From the NCBI RefSeq assembly GCF_012979275.1, contig NZ_JABASZ010000012.1, positions 1 through 38,237 on the forward strand: 38,237 nucleotides of DNA, read 5' to 3'. The position numbers and the translations under genes are program-made. Below are positions 24,449 to 32,892 of the stretch, piece after piece; position 1 is the stretch's first letter, and every line of letters begins with the position of its first letter. The stretch comes from Pseudopontixanthobacter vadosimaris. GTDB taxonomy: Bacteria; Pseudomonadota; Alphaproteobacteria; Sphingomonadales; Sphingomonadaceae. Under the pieces are notes generated by a model. The model was not told the origin of the DNA. It worked only from the letters and a program-made list of their open reading frames with translations, and did not search any database.

Positions 24449-25420
24449 TTGCCCAGAATCGCGATCCTAGGCGCAAACGGCTTTGTCGGACGTGCCATGT
24501 GTGCGTCCGCCGCCGCGGCCGGGCACGAGATTGTGGCTCTGATGCGCCACGCCGCGGAGCCGCATTCGCCTGCCGGTGCCGTCATCATCTCTGACCTCGA
24601 GAACATTGCCGAACATCTGCAGAATTGCGACTGGATGGTCAATTGTGCCGGTCGCGCCCATGTTCTGAAGAACGAGGAGCCCGCAAGGGCTCTGGCAGGG
24701 TTTCGATCGGTGAATCGCGACCTGGCACTGGAAGTTGCGATCCAGGCGAAATCGGCCGGGGTCCGCAGGTTTGTGCAGATCAGCTCGGTCGCGGCCGTGG
24801 GTTCGAAGTCGTCCCCGGGCGAAACCTTTCGTGACAGCTCCCCCCCGGCACCGGACCGCCCTTATGGCGTTTCGAAACTGGAGGCAGATCAAGCGCTGGC
24901 AGCTTTGTCCGATTCGCGGATGGGGATCGTCAGCTTGCGCCCCCCGGCGCTGATTGGAAGACAGCCCGCAGGGTTCGTCGCCAGGCTGGCGCGGGCGGCG
25001 GACAAGGGGATCCCGCTTCCTTTCGGCAAGATCGACAATCGCAGAAGCTTCGTTTCGGTCGATAATCTGGCAAGCGCGGTCCTTGCCGCCTTGTCAGCAG
25101 ACATCGACGGCGCATTCCTTGTGACCGACAGCGATCCGATGAGCGTGGGACAACTTTACTCCAGGTTACTGGAGTATGCCGGGCATCCGGGTCGCTGCTT
25201 CGAGCTACCTGTTTTCATCGTGGACTGCCTGGCTTCTCTGGCCCTCGGGCAGCGCCGCGACAGCCTTATGGGCGATGCCGCTTACGACGGAAGTGGCTTC
25301 GCACTCGCAACCGGCTGGGTTCCGCCGCTCACGATGGACGAGGCGCTGGCGGCCATGATGGCAGACATCGGCCCGGCAAATGCATCGAACAATCCAGCAG
25401 CGGCACCGATGCCGCAATGA
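24449..25420 (+). CDS. NAD-dependent epimerase/dehydratase family reductase (WbpV/WreQ-like)
   Basis: Short-chain dehydrogenase of the extended type, 323 residues. Cofactor-binding GANGFVGRA (residues 7-15), QISSVAAVG with the catalytic serine, and YGVSK as the Y-x3-K pair. The pattern (short protein, SVAAVG, next to a PglC-type transferase) matches 4-keto reductases such as WbpV and Rhizobium WreQ that make UDP-QuiNAc or UDP-FucNAc. UDP-hexose 4-epimerase activity is the main alternative. Start: TTG 24449 is favoured because GGAG is 6 nt upstream; another TTG at 24434 has no such site. It is followed by the transferase gene after 7 bp, with the stop inside the latter's Shine-Dalgarno region. 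Confidence 0.85.
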   Translation: MPRIAILGANGFVGRAMCASAAAAGHEIVALMRHAAEPHSPAGAVIISDLENIAEHLQNCDWMVNCAGRAHVLKNEEPARALAGFRSVNRDLALEVAIQAKSAGVRRFVQISSVAAVGSKSSPGETFRDSSPPAPDRPYGVSKLEADQALAALSDSRMGIVSLRPPALIGRQPAGFVARLARAADKGIPLPFGKIDNRRSFVSVDNLASAVLAALSADIDGAFLVTDSDPMSVGQLYSRLLEYAGHPGRCFELPVFIVDCLASLALGQRRDSLMGDAAYDGSGFALATGWVPPLTMDEALAAMMADIGPANASNNPAAAPMPQ

Positions 25421-25427
25421 GGACCGG

Positions 25428-25988
25428 ATGAAACGCATCTTCGATTTCTGCGCCAGCTTGCTCGGGCTGATCATACTGGCCCCTTTGATGGCAGTCATAG
25501 CCGTGCTGGTCAGGGTCGACAGCCCCGGCCCTGTCCTGCACCTTTCCAGACGCTTCGGGCGCGATGCCACTTTGTTCGACATGCCGAAATTTCGGTCGAT
25601 GAAGACCGGCACGCCCAATCTGCCGACTCACAAGCTCGAGAATGCGGAAAGTCATGTCACCAGGCTCGGCCGTATCCTGCGCAAGACCTCGCTTGATGAA
25701 TTACCGCAACTCTGGAGCGTCCTGAAAGGCGACATGAGCTTTGTCGGACCGCGGCCCGCCCTCTTCAATCAGGATGATCTGATGGCGATGCGCCGGGAAG
25801 CCGGTGTCATCGGCCTTGTTCCTGGCATCACCGGATGGGCGCAAATCAACGGCCGCGACGCATTGTCTCTCAAGGCGAAGGTCGCCTTCGAACGCGAGTA
25901 TGCTTCAAAACGAAGCCTTTCCTTTGACTTGCGTATCATTGCGCTGACCATCATCCGGGCCGTCCGGACCGATTCCATCGCCCACTAG
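25428..25988 (+). CDS. Initiating sugar-phosphate transferase (PglC/WcaJ/WbaP class)
   Basis: Monotopic phosphoglycosyltransferase of 186 residues, the minimal PglC-like size, that starts the repeat unit by moving sugar-1-phosphate from a UDP-sugar to undecaprenyl phosphate. One re-entrant N-terminal hydrophobic helix ([19 protein letters not shown]). Then KFRSMKT, the catalytic Asp-Glu dyad in [25 protein letters not shown], and [16 protein letters not shown] 25428 follows ATGAGGA. The 3' end overlaps the oppositely oriented GT gene by 84 bp, so the two genes share coding DNA on both strands. With the upstream reductase and the WbpM-like dehydratase it suggests an N-acetyl-quinovosamine-type first sugar. 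Confidence 0.94.
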   Translation: MKRIFDFCASLLGLIILAPLMAVIAVLVRVDSPGPVLHLSRRFGRDATLFDMPKFRSMKTGTPNLPTHKLENAESHVTRLGRILRKTSLDELPQLWSVLKGDMSFVGPRPALFNQDDLMAMRREAGVIGLVPGITGWAQINGRDALSLKAKVAFEREYASKRSLSFDLRIIALTIIRAVRTDSIAH

Positions 25989-27173
25989 GGTCTGGTCCGT
26001 GCTGCGAAGATCGTCCGCGAACGCCTGCCCCAGATAGGCGCGTGCGTAATTCCTCCACACGGTCAGGTTCTCGAACCGTTCCGCCACCCAGCTGCGCGCT
26101 CCGACATAGGCGGCGCGGAAGCCGGGCCTGTCATCGGCAGCCTGGCGAATGAAGCTCTCGCAGGCATCAAGATCGCCGAAAGGAACAAGCTTGCCGGTTA
26201 CGCCAGGTTGTACATTGTCCTGAATGCCGACCACATCGAAGGCCAGAACCGGCAATCCGCACGCCGCAGCTTCGATGACAACATTGCCGAATCCTTCGCG
26301 ATGGCTGGGCAGAAAGGCCAGGTCGGCCAGACCCAGCCAGTCCTGCAGGCGATCGGTATGATCGAGATGGACTACGCGCTGGTCTGCGCGCCTGCGAATC
26401 CGCGCCATCAGGTCATCGGTTTCGGGCCAGCCGATGAAATACCAGTGAATATCGCTGCGGTCACCCAGCCGGTCGATGAGGTCCAGCGCCTCGCCGATGC
26501 CCTTGTCCGGCACGATGCGCCCCGGAACGACAATGACGAAGCCTGCTTCCGGTACATGCATGTCTGCCCGAAGCGAGGTTTTTTGCGCAATGTCCAATTC
26601 GCGGAACCTGGCAAGATCGACGCCATTCGAAGAGCCGTGGCCAAGCACGAGAGCCTTGGCCCCCAGCCTTACGCCGTCTTCGCCAAAGGCCTGGCGCAGT
26701 GAATTGCTGATGAAGATGACTTGCGTCGACAGGGCAAAACTGATCCGGTCCATGCCGAGGAAGATTTTCCGCACGAAACCGGTCTTGGTCTCGTAGGCAC
26801 GGCCGCGCACGAAGCTGAGGCGGCGGCGCTGCCCGGTCAGTGCGGAAGCAAGGCTTCCCAGAAACATGGCCTTGGGCGTCGAAAACACCACCGCATCATA
26901 TCGCCTGACGATCAATCGCGAGATCAGGGACATCAATGCCAGCAGATCCCATGCCACGCTGGGTTCGCGGCGGAAGGGGATGTGAATGACGCGGCCGACA
27001 TCCCGCTCGCGAAGCCTGGTCAATTGCGCGGCAGTCCCCTGGCAGTAGAGGTCCATTTCGATGCCGAGGTCCTTGAAATATTCCAGCTGATCGCGGCTGA
27101 GTACGTTGAATGCATAGGCATCCGTAACAATCAGGGCCAGGCGGGGTCGCCCCGCAATTTTCGCTTCTTCCAT
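25905..27173 (-). CDS. Glycosyltransferase, GT4 family, tail antisense to sugar transferase gene
   Basis: Transferase of 422 residues from ATG 27173 (an upstream open frame to 27254 is not needed). N-terminal PRLALIVTDAYAFNVLSRDQLEYFKDLGIEMDLY; donor half with IVVPGRIVPDKGIGEALDLIDRL and LPSHREGFGNVVIEAAACGLPVLAFD (E-x7-E type). This resembles PglA/WbpX-type enzymes that add the second sugar to a lipid-linked acceptor, fitting its place beside the initiating transferase. The last 28 or so residues ([24 protein letters not shown]) are low-complexity and lie over the reverse complement of the transferase's 3' end. They probably arose by loss of an older stop codon. Confidence 0.9.
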   Translation of the reverse strand: MEEAKIAGRPRLALIVTDAYAFNVLSRDQLEYFKDLGIEMDLYCQGTAAQLTRLRERDVGRVIHIPFRREPSVAWDLLALMSLISRLIVRRYDAVVFSTPKAMFLGSLASALTGQRRRLSFVRGRAYETKTGFVRKIFLGMDRISFALSTQVIFISNSLRQAFGEDGVRLGAKALVLGHGSSNGVDLARFRELDIAQKTSLRADMHVPEAGFVIVVPGRIVPDKGIGEALDLIDRLGDRSDIHWYFIGWPETDDLMARIRRRADQRVVHLDHTDRLQDWLGLADLAFLPSHREGFGNVVIEAAACGLPVLAFDVVGIQDNVQPGVTGKLVPFGDLDACESFIRQAADDRPGFRAAYVGARSWVAERFENLTVWRNYARAYLGQAFADDLRSTDQTLVGDGIGPDGPDDGQRNDTQVKGKASF

Positions 27174-27259
27174 GAATTCGCCAGTTTTCCGCTTTGCTAT
27201 AAGTCGGAGAACGGCAAGGCGTAGGCGACCGCAGCGAAGCGCGCAACATGACACTCGCC

Positions 27260-27288
27260 TTGCCTAAACCGCCATGCATTCGTAATGG
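27260..27288 (+). promoter_or_regulatory. Candidate promoter of the nucleotide-sugar dehydrogenase operon
   Basis: TTGCCT (27260-27265) and TAATGG (27283-27288) are separated by exactly 17 nt and lie 36 nt before the ATG at 27324, in the divergent spacer. Pattern-based only. Confidence 0.4.
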
Positions 27289-27323
27289 GCGGGATACTCC
27301 GCTTCAAACAACTTAGGTAAGTG

Positions 27324-28586
27324 ATGTCAGAAAAGGTCTGCGTGATCGGGCTTGGCTATGTGGGGCTACCATTGGCGGTCGCGCTGGCCAGGGATGTCGA
27401 GACTCATGGGTTCGACGTGGACGAAGGCCGGGTTCGGGAACTGCTCGCCGGGCATGATCGGACCAATGAGATAGAAGAGGGCCGGCTGCGCTCCTCCGCT
27501 CTGCAGATCACGGGCGATGCTGGCGATCTTCCGGCGGCAGATTTCTACATCATCACGGTACCGACGCCGATCGACCGTGCCAACAACCCCGATCTGAGTA
27601 TTGTCGAGAGCGCCAGTCGCAGCGTAGGCAGATTGCTGCCTGCCGCAGTGGCGGCAGGCAAGAAGCCGATCATCATCTATGAGAGTACCGTCTATCCCGG
27701 CGTGACCGAGGATATATGCGCGCCCATCATCGAGGCGGCTTCGGGGCTGGTGTGGGGCCAGGACTTCTTCCTGGGCTACAGTCCCGAGCGGATCAATCCG
27801 GGCGACAGGGAACATACGATCGACAAGATCACCAAGGTGGTTTCCGGCGATCGACCGGAAACGCTGGACGCCGTGGCCGCCCTTTACGACCGGGTGACCA
27901 CCGGCGGCACCTTCCGCGCGGCATCCATAAAAGCAGCGGAAGCGGCAAAGGTGATCGAGAATGCACAACGCGATATCAACATCGCCTTCATCAACGAGAT
28001 CACCCGCATCTTCGGATTGATGGATCTGTCCGTCTGGGACGTGCTGGATGCCGCCAGGACCAAGTGGAATTTCCTGCCTTTCCAGCCGGGGCTGGTCGGT
28101 GGACATTGCATCGGGGTCGATCCGTATTACCTGGCCCATCGCGCCCGGGAGGTCGGGCACGATCCAGCGGTCATCCTGGCGGGCAGATCCGTCAATGACA
28201 CCATGCCGGACTACATGGCGCGGCAGCTTTCGAAGGCGGCAGGTCCGGACGCCCGAACGGCTCTTGTTCTGGGCCTGACCTTCAAGGAAGACGTGCCGGA
28301 TCTGCGTAACAGCAAGATCGTCGATCTGGTTGCATCGTTGCGATCGCACCGGCTCGACGTCACTGTTCACGACCCCCTCGCCGATCCGCAGGTCGCGCAG
28401 GAGCATTGCGGAATAGTCCTGTCGAAGGACGCTCTTTCCAAAAAGTTCGATCTGGTCGTCCTGGCGGTTCCCCATGCCGAATATCTCGAAATGGGTGCCG
28501 ACCGCCTGAAGGCGCTCGCGACGGAAAAGGGCGTCGTGGCCGATTTGAAGAATTCCTTCGCCTGCGAAGATTTCTGGACTTTATGA
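27324..28586 (+). CDS. Nucleotide-sugar 6-dehydrogenase, TviB/WecC/WbpO type
   Basis: NAD-dependent enzyme oxidising a UDP-sugar to a UDP-uronic acid. 420 residues: N-terminal Rossmann GLGYVGLPLA (8-17), STVYPGVTE, central helix region ENAQRDINIAFINE, catalytic Cys in GGHCIGVDPYYLAHRA, C-terminal LGLTFKEDVPDLRNSKIVD. The GGHCIGVDPYY form of the Cys loop is typical of UDP-GlcNAc/UDP-ManNAc dehydrogenases, whereas UDP-glucose dehydrogenases usually have GG-S/H-C-F-P-K-D. Yet its neighbour 11 bp downstream looks like a UDP-glucuronate epimerase. Substrate is therefore open: UDP-HexNAc or UDP-glucose. The ATG at 27324 directly follows a GTG in the same frame. Confidence 0.92.
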   Translation: MSEKVCVIGLGYVGLPLAVALARDVETHGFDVDEGRVRELLAGHDRTNEIEEGRLRSSALQITGDAGDLPAADFYIITVPTPIDRANNPDLSIVESASRSVGRLLPAAVAAGKKPIIIYESTVYPGVTEDICAPIIEAASGLVWGQDFFLGYSPERINPGDREHTIDKITKVVSGDRPETLDAVAALYDRVTTGGTFRAASIKAAEAAKVIENAQRDINIAFINEITRIFGLMDLSVWDVLDAARTKWNFLPFQPGLVGGHCIGVDPYYLAHRAREVGHDPAVILAGRSVNDTMPDYMARQLSKAAGPDARTALVLGLTFKEDVPDLRNSKIVDLVASLRSHRLDVTVHDPLADPQVAQEHCGIVLSKDALSKKFDLVVLAVPHAEYLEMGADRLKALATEKGVVADLKNSFACEDFWTL

Positions 28587-28596
28587 GGGACGCGGC

Positions 28597-29610
28597 ATGA
28601 AAAAGGTTCTGGTTACAGGCACGGCGGGATTTATCGGGTTCCATCTTGCCAAGCATCTGCTCGATGAAGGATTTCACGTGGTCGGTTATGATGGACTGAC
28701 CGATTATTACGACGTTCGCATCAAAGAGCGGCGGCACCAGATGTTGCTGCAAAACCAGAATTTCTCCTGCAATGTCGGAATGCTTGAAGATTTCGACAGC
28801 CTGCATGCGATGGCGATCGCAGAGCAGCCCGACATCATCGTCCACCTCGCCGCCCAGGCGGGCGTAAGATACAGCCTCGAAAATCCCCGGGCTTACGCGG
28901 ATGCCAATCTGATCGGCACCTTCAATGTCATGGAAATCGCGCGGGAGCTGGAGGTCGATCACCTGCTGATGGCCTCTACGAGCTCCGTCTATGGTGCAAA
29001 TGAGGACATGCCATTCGACGAGCGGGAGAAGGTCGACACTCCGCTCACCTTCTACGCCGCCACCAAGATGGCGAACGAAGCGATGGCGCACAGCTATGCC
29101 CACCTCTGGAACCTGCCGATTACCATGTTCCGTTTTTTCACCGTCTATGGACCCTGGGGACGGCCGGACATGGCGTTGTTCAAATTTACCAAGGGTGTTT
29201 TGGATGGCACCCCCATCGACATCTACAATCACGGCGAAATGTTTCGCGACTTCACCTTCGTGGCCGATCTGGTCCGGGGCATCCGCCTGCTGATCGATGC
29301 CGTGCCCCAGCGTCCTGAAACCAGGGACGATATTCCGTCCTACGACAGCCTGTCGCCGGTTGCGCCCTATCGTGTCGTGAACATCGGCAATTCGGACAAG
29401 GTTCGCTTGATGGATTTCGTGGAGGCGATCGAAGCTGAATGCGGCCGCAAGGCAATAAAGAACTTTCTTGGCATGCAGAAAGGCGACGTGCCCGCAACCT
29501 GGGCCGATGCGACCTTGCTCAAGGAACTTACCGGCTATCAGCCCCAAACCGACGTGCGCGAGGGCATTCGCAAATTCGTCTCATGGTACAGGGATTATTA
29601 TCAGGTCTGA
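28597..29610 (+). CDS. UDP-glucuronate 4-epimerase (LspL/GAE/CapI type)
   Basis: Extended short-chain dehydrogenase of 337 residues that interconverts UDP-GlcA and UDP-GalA. Cofactor loop GTAGFIGFH (8-16), AAQAGVRYSLENP, catalytic STSSVYG and YAATK (Y-x3-K). The hallmark MFRFFTVYGPWGRPDMALFK distinguishes this clade from UDP-glucose epimerases. It lies 10 bp after the dehydrogenase stop, so the pair is co-transcribed and probably sequential. Together with the decarboxylase at 31,884 it covers the UDP-GlcA branch point. Predicted product: galacturonic acid for the polymer. Confidence 0.92.
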   Translation: MKKVLVTGTAGFIGFHLAKHLLDEGFHVVGYDGLTDYYDVRIKERRHQMLLQNQNFSCNVGMLEDFDSLHAMAIAEQPDIIVHLAAQAGVRYSLENPRAYADANLIGTFNVMEIARELEVDHLLMASTSSVYGANEDMPFDEREKVDTPLTFYAATKMANEAMAHSYAHLWNLPITMFRFFTVYGPWGRPDMALFKFTKGVLDGTPIDIYNHGEMFRDFTFVADLVRGIRLLIDAVPQRPETRDDIPSYDSLSPVAPYRVVNIGNSDKVRLMDFVEAIEAECGRKAIKNFLGMQKGDVPATWADATLLKELTGYQPQTDVREGIRKFVSWYRDYYQV

Positions 29611-29655
29611 ACCGCCGCATCGGCCTGCGCGCCCTCAATCGAGCGCAAGGTCTGC

Positions 29656-31584
29656 TCAATTGTCGCGTCTGTGGACAAATTCCGGGACCAGTTGCTTGAG
29701 GAGAGCGAGTGCTTCTTCCCGATCCGCGCAGGAAATCAGCTGCCTGGTGATCGAGGTGATGGCATCCTTGTCGAGGTAGTGCTCGTTAGCCTTTCTGATG
29801 CGCTCGTGCCCGGTTCTGGATGGTGAATCCCCGATCAGGAGTTCCTCATACAGCTTTTCGCCGGGCCGCAGTCCGACCTCGACGATCTCGATGTCGCCGT
29901 CCGGTCTGGTCTGGTCTCGCACCGTCAGACCGGAAAGCTGTACCATCGTCCGGGCCAGGTCGGCAATCAGCACGGGCTTGCCCATGTCGAGGACGAAGAC
30001 TTCCCCCCCAACGGCCATGCCGGCCGCCTGGATGACCAGGTTGGCTGCTTCCGGGATGGTCATGAAATAGCGTGTGACCCGCCGGTCGGTAAGGGTAATG
30101 GGCCCGCCTTCGCGGATCTGACGGTCGAAAAGCGGGACCACCGACCCGCTCGATCCGAGCACATTGCCAAAGCGTACCATGGAAAAACGGGTTGCAGCGC
30201 TGCGTTCGGCAAAGGATTGCAGCACCTGTTCCGCGCCGCGCTTCGTAGCACCCATGACGTTGGTCGGGCGCACCGCCTTGTCGGTACTGATGAGGATGAA
30301 ATCCTTGACTCCGGCTTGATCGGCCGCGCGCACAATCTCGTAAGTGCCGCCGATGTTGTTCCGGATCCCTTCGAGTGGATTGGCTTCCACCAATGGCACA
30401 TGCTTATACGCCGCAGCATGAAATACCGTGTCGATGGCGTAGCGCTCGAACACGGCCTGAAGCTTCATCCTGTCACGTACCGACCCTAATATGGGTACGA
30501 TTTCGCAATCTTCGGCACCTTTCCTCGCCCTGAGCTCCCTTTCGATCTGATAAAGCGAAATTTCCGATATCTCGAAAAGAAGCAGCTTGCTCGCGCCGAT
30601 ATCGACGATCTGCCGGCAAAGCTCGCTCCCAATCGAACCGCCCGCACCGGACACCATCACGCATCTTTGCCTGATGGTTCGTGTCAACAGTTCCTGATCG
30701 GGCGAAATCGGGTCGCGCCCCAGAAGATCCTCGATCTGCAGCGGGCGGATGTCGTCGATCGACACATTGCCATCAATAAGATCGAGAGTACCGGGCAGAG
30801 ACCGCACCGTCACCTTCGCGCTGGCCAGATCCTGCACGATGCGGCGGCGTCGGCGGCGGCTTGCACTCGGCATGGCCAGCAGGATATCGTCTATACCCAG
30901 GCGATTGATCGCTTCGGGCAGCGACCTGCGTGCGATGACCGGCAACCCGTCGAGACGGTGATTTATCAGGCCATCATCGTCATCCACAAAGCCCACCACC
31001 TTGGTCGAGGGTTCGGCGCGAAGCGAATTTGCCAGTTGCTGCCCGGCCAGACCCGCACCATAGATCAGGGATCGCCGCCTGCTTCCGCCATACTGCCCCC
31101 GCCGCAGCACGTCGGTTATGCTGTAACGGATGAGAATCCGCACGAGGCATACGAAAACGAAGAAGAAGATGGGCTGCAGGATACCAAGGGTGCGCGGAAC
31201 GCCGTCAACGCCGAAAAGTGTGAACACGGCGAAAATCAGACCGCCGTAAACGATGAACGCGCGCACCAAGGTCACCAGCATACCGATACCGGCAAAACGG
31301 AAAATCGTGCGGTAAATGCCGAAATACACGAATATCGGCGGCGCCAGGAGCAACGAAACGGCCAGCATGACCTGCACGGGTTCGGGCCATAGGGCCCACT
31401 GATCCATGCGTAGCGAATATGCGACCCATGTCGCCGCGATCAGCATCGCGAAATCGATCAACGCTACGGCAATCTGCTTCGTCCGGCGCGAAAGCCCGCT
31501 CAGCTTCTCGAGAATCCGGATCAACGATCGCTCGATCCGGTTGCGCCGCGTGAGCGGGGGCACACTGCTCGTCGGTCCACTCAT
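29656..31584 (-). CDS. Nucleoside-diphosphate sugar 4,6-dehydratase, WbpM/CapD/WreV type
   Basis: Membrane-bound enzyme of 642 residues. Four hydrophobic segments at the N-terminus (about residues 38-150), then a CoA-binding-like Rossmann domain (GAGLAGQQLANSL), then the catalytic domain with VSGAGGSIGSELCRQI. The active-site pattern LISTDKAVRPTNVMGATKR has Met in place of the usual Tyr of the Y-x3-K pair (the S-M-K triad of WbpM/FlaA1). Product is UDP-4-keto-6-deoxy-GlcNAc, precursor of QuiNAc, FucNAc or bacillosamine. No matching aminotransferase is present in the window, but a reductase candidate is (24,449). It converges on the UDP-glucuronate epimerase gene with a 45-bp gap and is divergent from the decarboxylase. 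Confidence 0.95.
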   Translation of the reverse strand: MSGPTSSVPPLTRRNRIERSLIRILEKLSGLSRRTKQIAVALIDFAMLIAATWVAYSLRMDQWALWPEPVQVMLAVSLLLAPPIFVYFGIYRTIFRFAGIGMLVTLVRAFIVYGGLIFAVFTLFGVDGVPRTLGILQPIFFFVFVCLVRILIRYSITDVLRRGQYGGSRRRSLIYGAGLAGQQLANSLRAEPSTKVVGFVDDDDGLINHRLDGLPVIARRSLPEAINRLGIDDILLAMPSASRRRRRRIVQDLASAKVTVRSLPGTLDLIDGNVSIDDIRPLQIEDLLGRDPISPDQELLTRTIRQRCVMVSGAGGSIGSELCRQIVDIGASKLLLFEISEISLYQIERELRARKGAEDCEIVPILGSVRDRMKLQAVFERYAIDTVFHAAAYKHVPLVEANPLEGIRNNIGGTYEIVRAADQAGVKDFILISTDKAVRPTNVMGATKRGAEQVLQSFAERSAATRFSMVRFGNVLGSSGSVVPLFDRQIREGGPITLTDRRVTRYFMTIPEAANLVIQAAGMAVGGEVFVLDMGKPVLIADLARTMVQLSGLTVRDQTRPDGDIEIVEVGLRPGEKLYEELLIGDSPSRTGHERIRKANEHYLDKDAITSITRQLISCADREEALALLKQLVPEFVHRRDN

Positions 31585-31883
31585 CGCACGAACCTTGTCA
31601 TTCCATCAGGGGCAGCCCGGCAGTCTGCCGCAGGGCTCCGGTAACCGCCGGAGGGTACACCAGGCGAACCGAACACATCGGGCAAGCTAGTCAGGTGATC
31701 GTCAAATAGGGGCAAGGCTCGCGAACCCGTCAGATTACATGATCAGAAAGCATCGGCAGCACATGAGGGAGGCATCAGGCATCGTCAATGATAGCATCCG
31801 GCCACGGCTGGACTTTGCCGGGGTTTGTTCATAAAGGCGAGCAGCCCCGACGCAACCAGGCGTTCGTAAACGGAATCCTTGCA
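31585..31883. other. Divergent intergenic region with tandem hairpins
   Basis: This 299-bp spacer lies between the dehydratase (minus) and the decarboxylase (plus). Near the dehydratase it holds two short perfect hairpins, CGGCA/TGCCG (31618-31630) and CTCCGG/CCGGAG (31636-31653), which would be in that gene's leader. Promoters for both genes should be here but no clear hexamers are seen. An in-frame ATG at 31,788 could extend the decarboxylase by 32 residues, but that part does not match its family. Confidence 0.4.
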
Positions 31884-32861
31884 ATGCAAATCGCTACCAA
31901 AGGCAGCTTCAGCCGCCGTCGCACCCTTGTCACGGGCGGCGCGGGCTTTCTTGGCTCTCACTTGATTGACCGCTTGCTTGATCGCGGGGACGAGGTGCTC
32001 TGCGTTGACAATCTGTTTACCGGTCGCAAGGAGAACCTGAGCCATCTGGCAAATGAACCGCGTTTCGAGTTCATGCGCCATGATGTCTGCTTCCCCCTGT
32101 TCGTCGAAGTGGATGAGATCTGGAACCTGGCCTGCCCTGCCTCGCCGATCTATTACCAGCACGATCCCGTTCAGACCACAAAAACCAGCGTTCATGGCGC
32201 GATCAACATGCTGGGCCTGGCAAAACGCCTGAACTGTCGCATCTTCCAAGCTTCCACGAGCGAGGTCTATGGCGACCCGGCCATTCATCCGCAAACCGAA
32301 GCCTACTGGGGCAACGTGAACCCGATCGGCATCCGCAGTTGCTATGACGAGGGCAAACGCTGCGCGGAAACGTTGTTTTTCGATTATCATCGCCAGCATG
32401 GCCTGGACATCAAGGTGGCCCGAATCTTCAACACTTACGGACCACGTATGAATGCGGTGGATGGCCGCGTAGTGTCGAACTTGATCGTACAGGCCATCGC
32501 AGGTGAACCGATCACGATCTATGGTGAAGGAGAGCAGACGCGCAGCTTCTGCTATGTCGATGATCTGATCGCCGGTTTTCTGGCACTGATGGAGAGCGAG
32601 AGCGGCTTTACGGGACCCGTCAATCTTGGCACTCCCCGCGAATTCACCATTCGGGAACTGGCTGAGATGGTCATCGAGAAAACCGGCTCCCGCTCGCAAC
32701 TGACGTTCGAGCCCTTGCCTCAGGACGACCCGCTGCAGCGCAAGCCCGATATTACCCTGGCGCGCGAGCGACTGGGATGGGAACCCGAAGTGAAGCTGGA
32801 GGACGGGCTCGACCGAACCATAGCCTATTTTCGCAACATCATGTCATCTGCGGCAGGCTGA
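31884..32861 (+). CDS. UDP-glucuronate decarboxylase (UDP-xylose synthase)
   Basis: Extended short-chain dehydrogenase of 325 residues that converts UDP-GlcA to UDP-xylose. Cofactor loop GGAGFLGSH (18-26), [28 protein letters not shown] (UXS signature), catalytic STSEVYGDP and YDEGK (Y-x3-K), and [11 protein letters not shown]. The CPASP and DPAIHPQ segments clearly separate UXS from dTDP-glucose dehydratases. ATG 31884 is used because the cofactor loop is then 18 residues in, as in relatives; an ATG at 31788 would add an unrelated stretch. It is a single gene with no close partner on its strand. Implies a xylose-containing polymer or an arabinose-like derivative. Confidence 0.94.
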   Translation: MQIATKGSFSRRRTLVTGGAGFLGSHLIDRLLDRGDEVLCVDNLFTGRKENLSHLANEPRFEFMRHDVCFPLFVEVDEIWNLACPASPIYYQHDPVQTTKTSVHGAINMLGLAKRLNCRIFQASTSEVYGDPAIHPQTEAYWGNVNPIGIRSCYDEGKRCAETLFFDYHRQHGLDIKVARIFNTYGPRMNAVDGRVVSNLIVQAIAGEPITIYGEGEQTRSFCYVDDLIAGFLALMESESGFTGPVNLGTPREFTIRELAEMVIEKTGSRSQLTFEPLPQDDPLQRKPDITLARERLGWEPEVKLEDGLDRTIAYFRNIMSSAAG

Positions 32862-32879
32862 AGGCTGCGGACCTTCAGC
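32857..32879. terminator. Hairpin between convergent decarboxylase and beta-helix genes
   Basis: GCTGAAGG (32857-32864) and CCTTCAGC (32872-32879) form an 8-bp stem with a 7-nt loop, extendable by a G-T and an A-T pair. It overlaps the decarboxylase stop codon and has no T-tract. Weak, possibly bidirectional. Confidence 0.4.
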
Positions 32880-32892
32880 TTGCACCGGTCAG

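Noticed and set aside
27366-28475. A 369-codon minus-strand frame opposite the nucleotide-sugar dehydrogenase.
   Set aside because: Shadow of the dehydrogenase; composition is typical of antisense high-GC DNA.
31785-32699. A 304-codon minus-strand frame opposite the UDP-glucuronate decarboxylase.
   Set aside because: Shadow frame; the plus strand encodes a complete and conserved enzyme.
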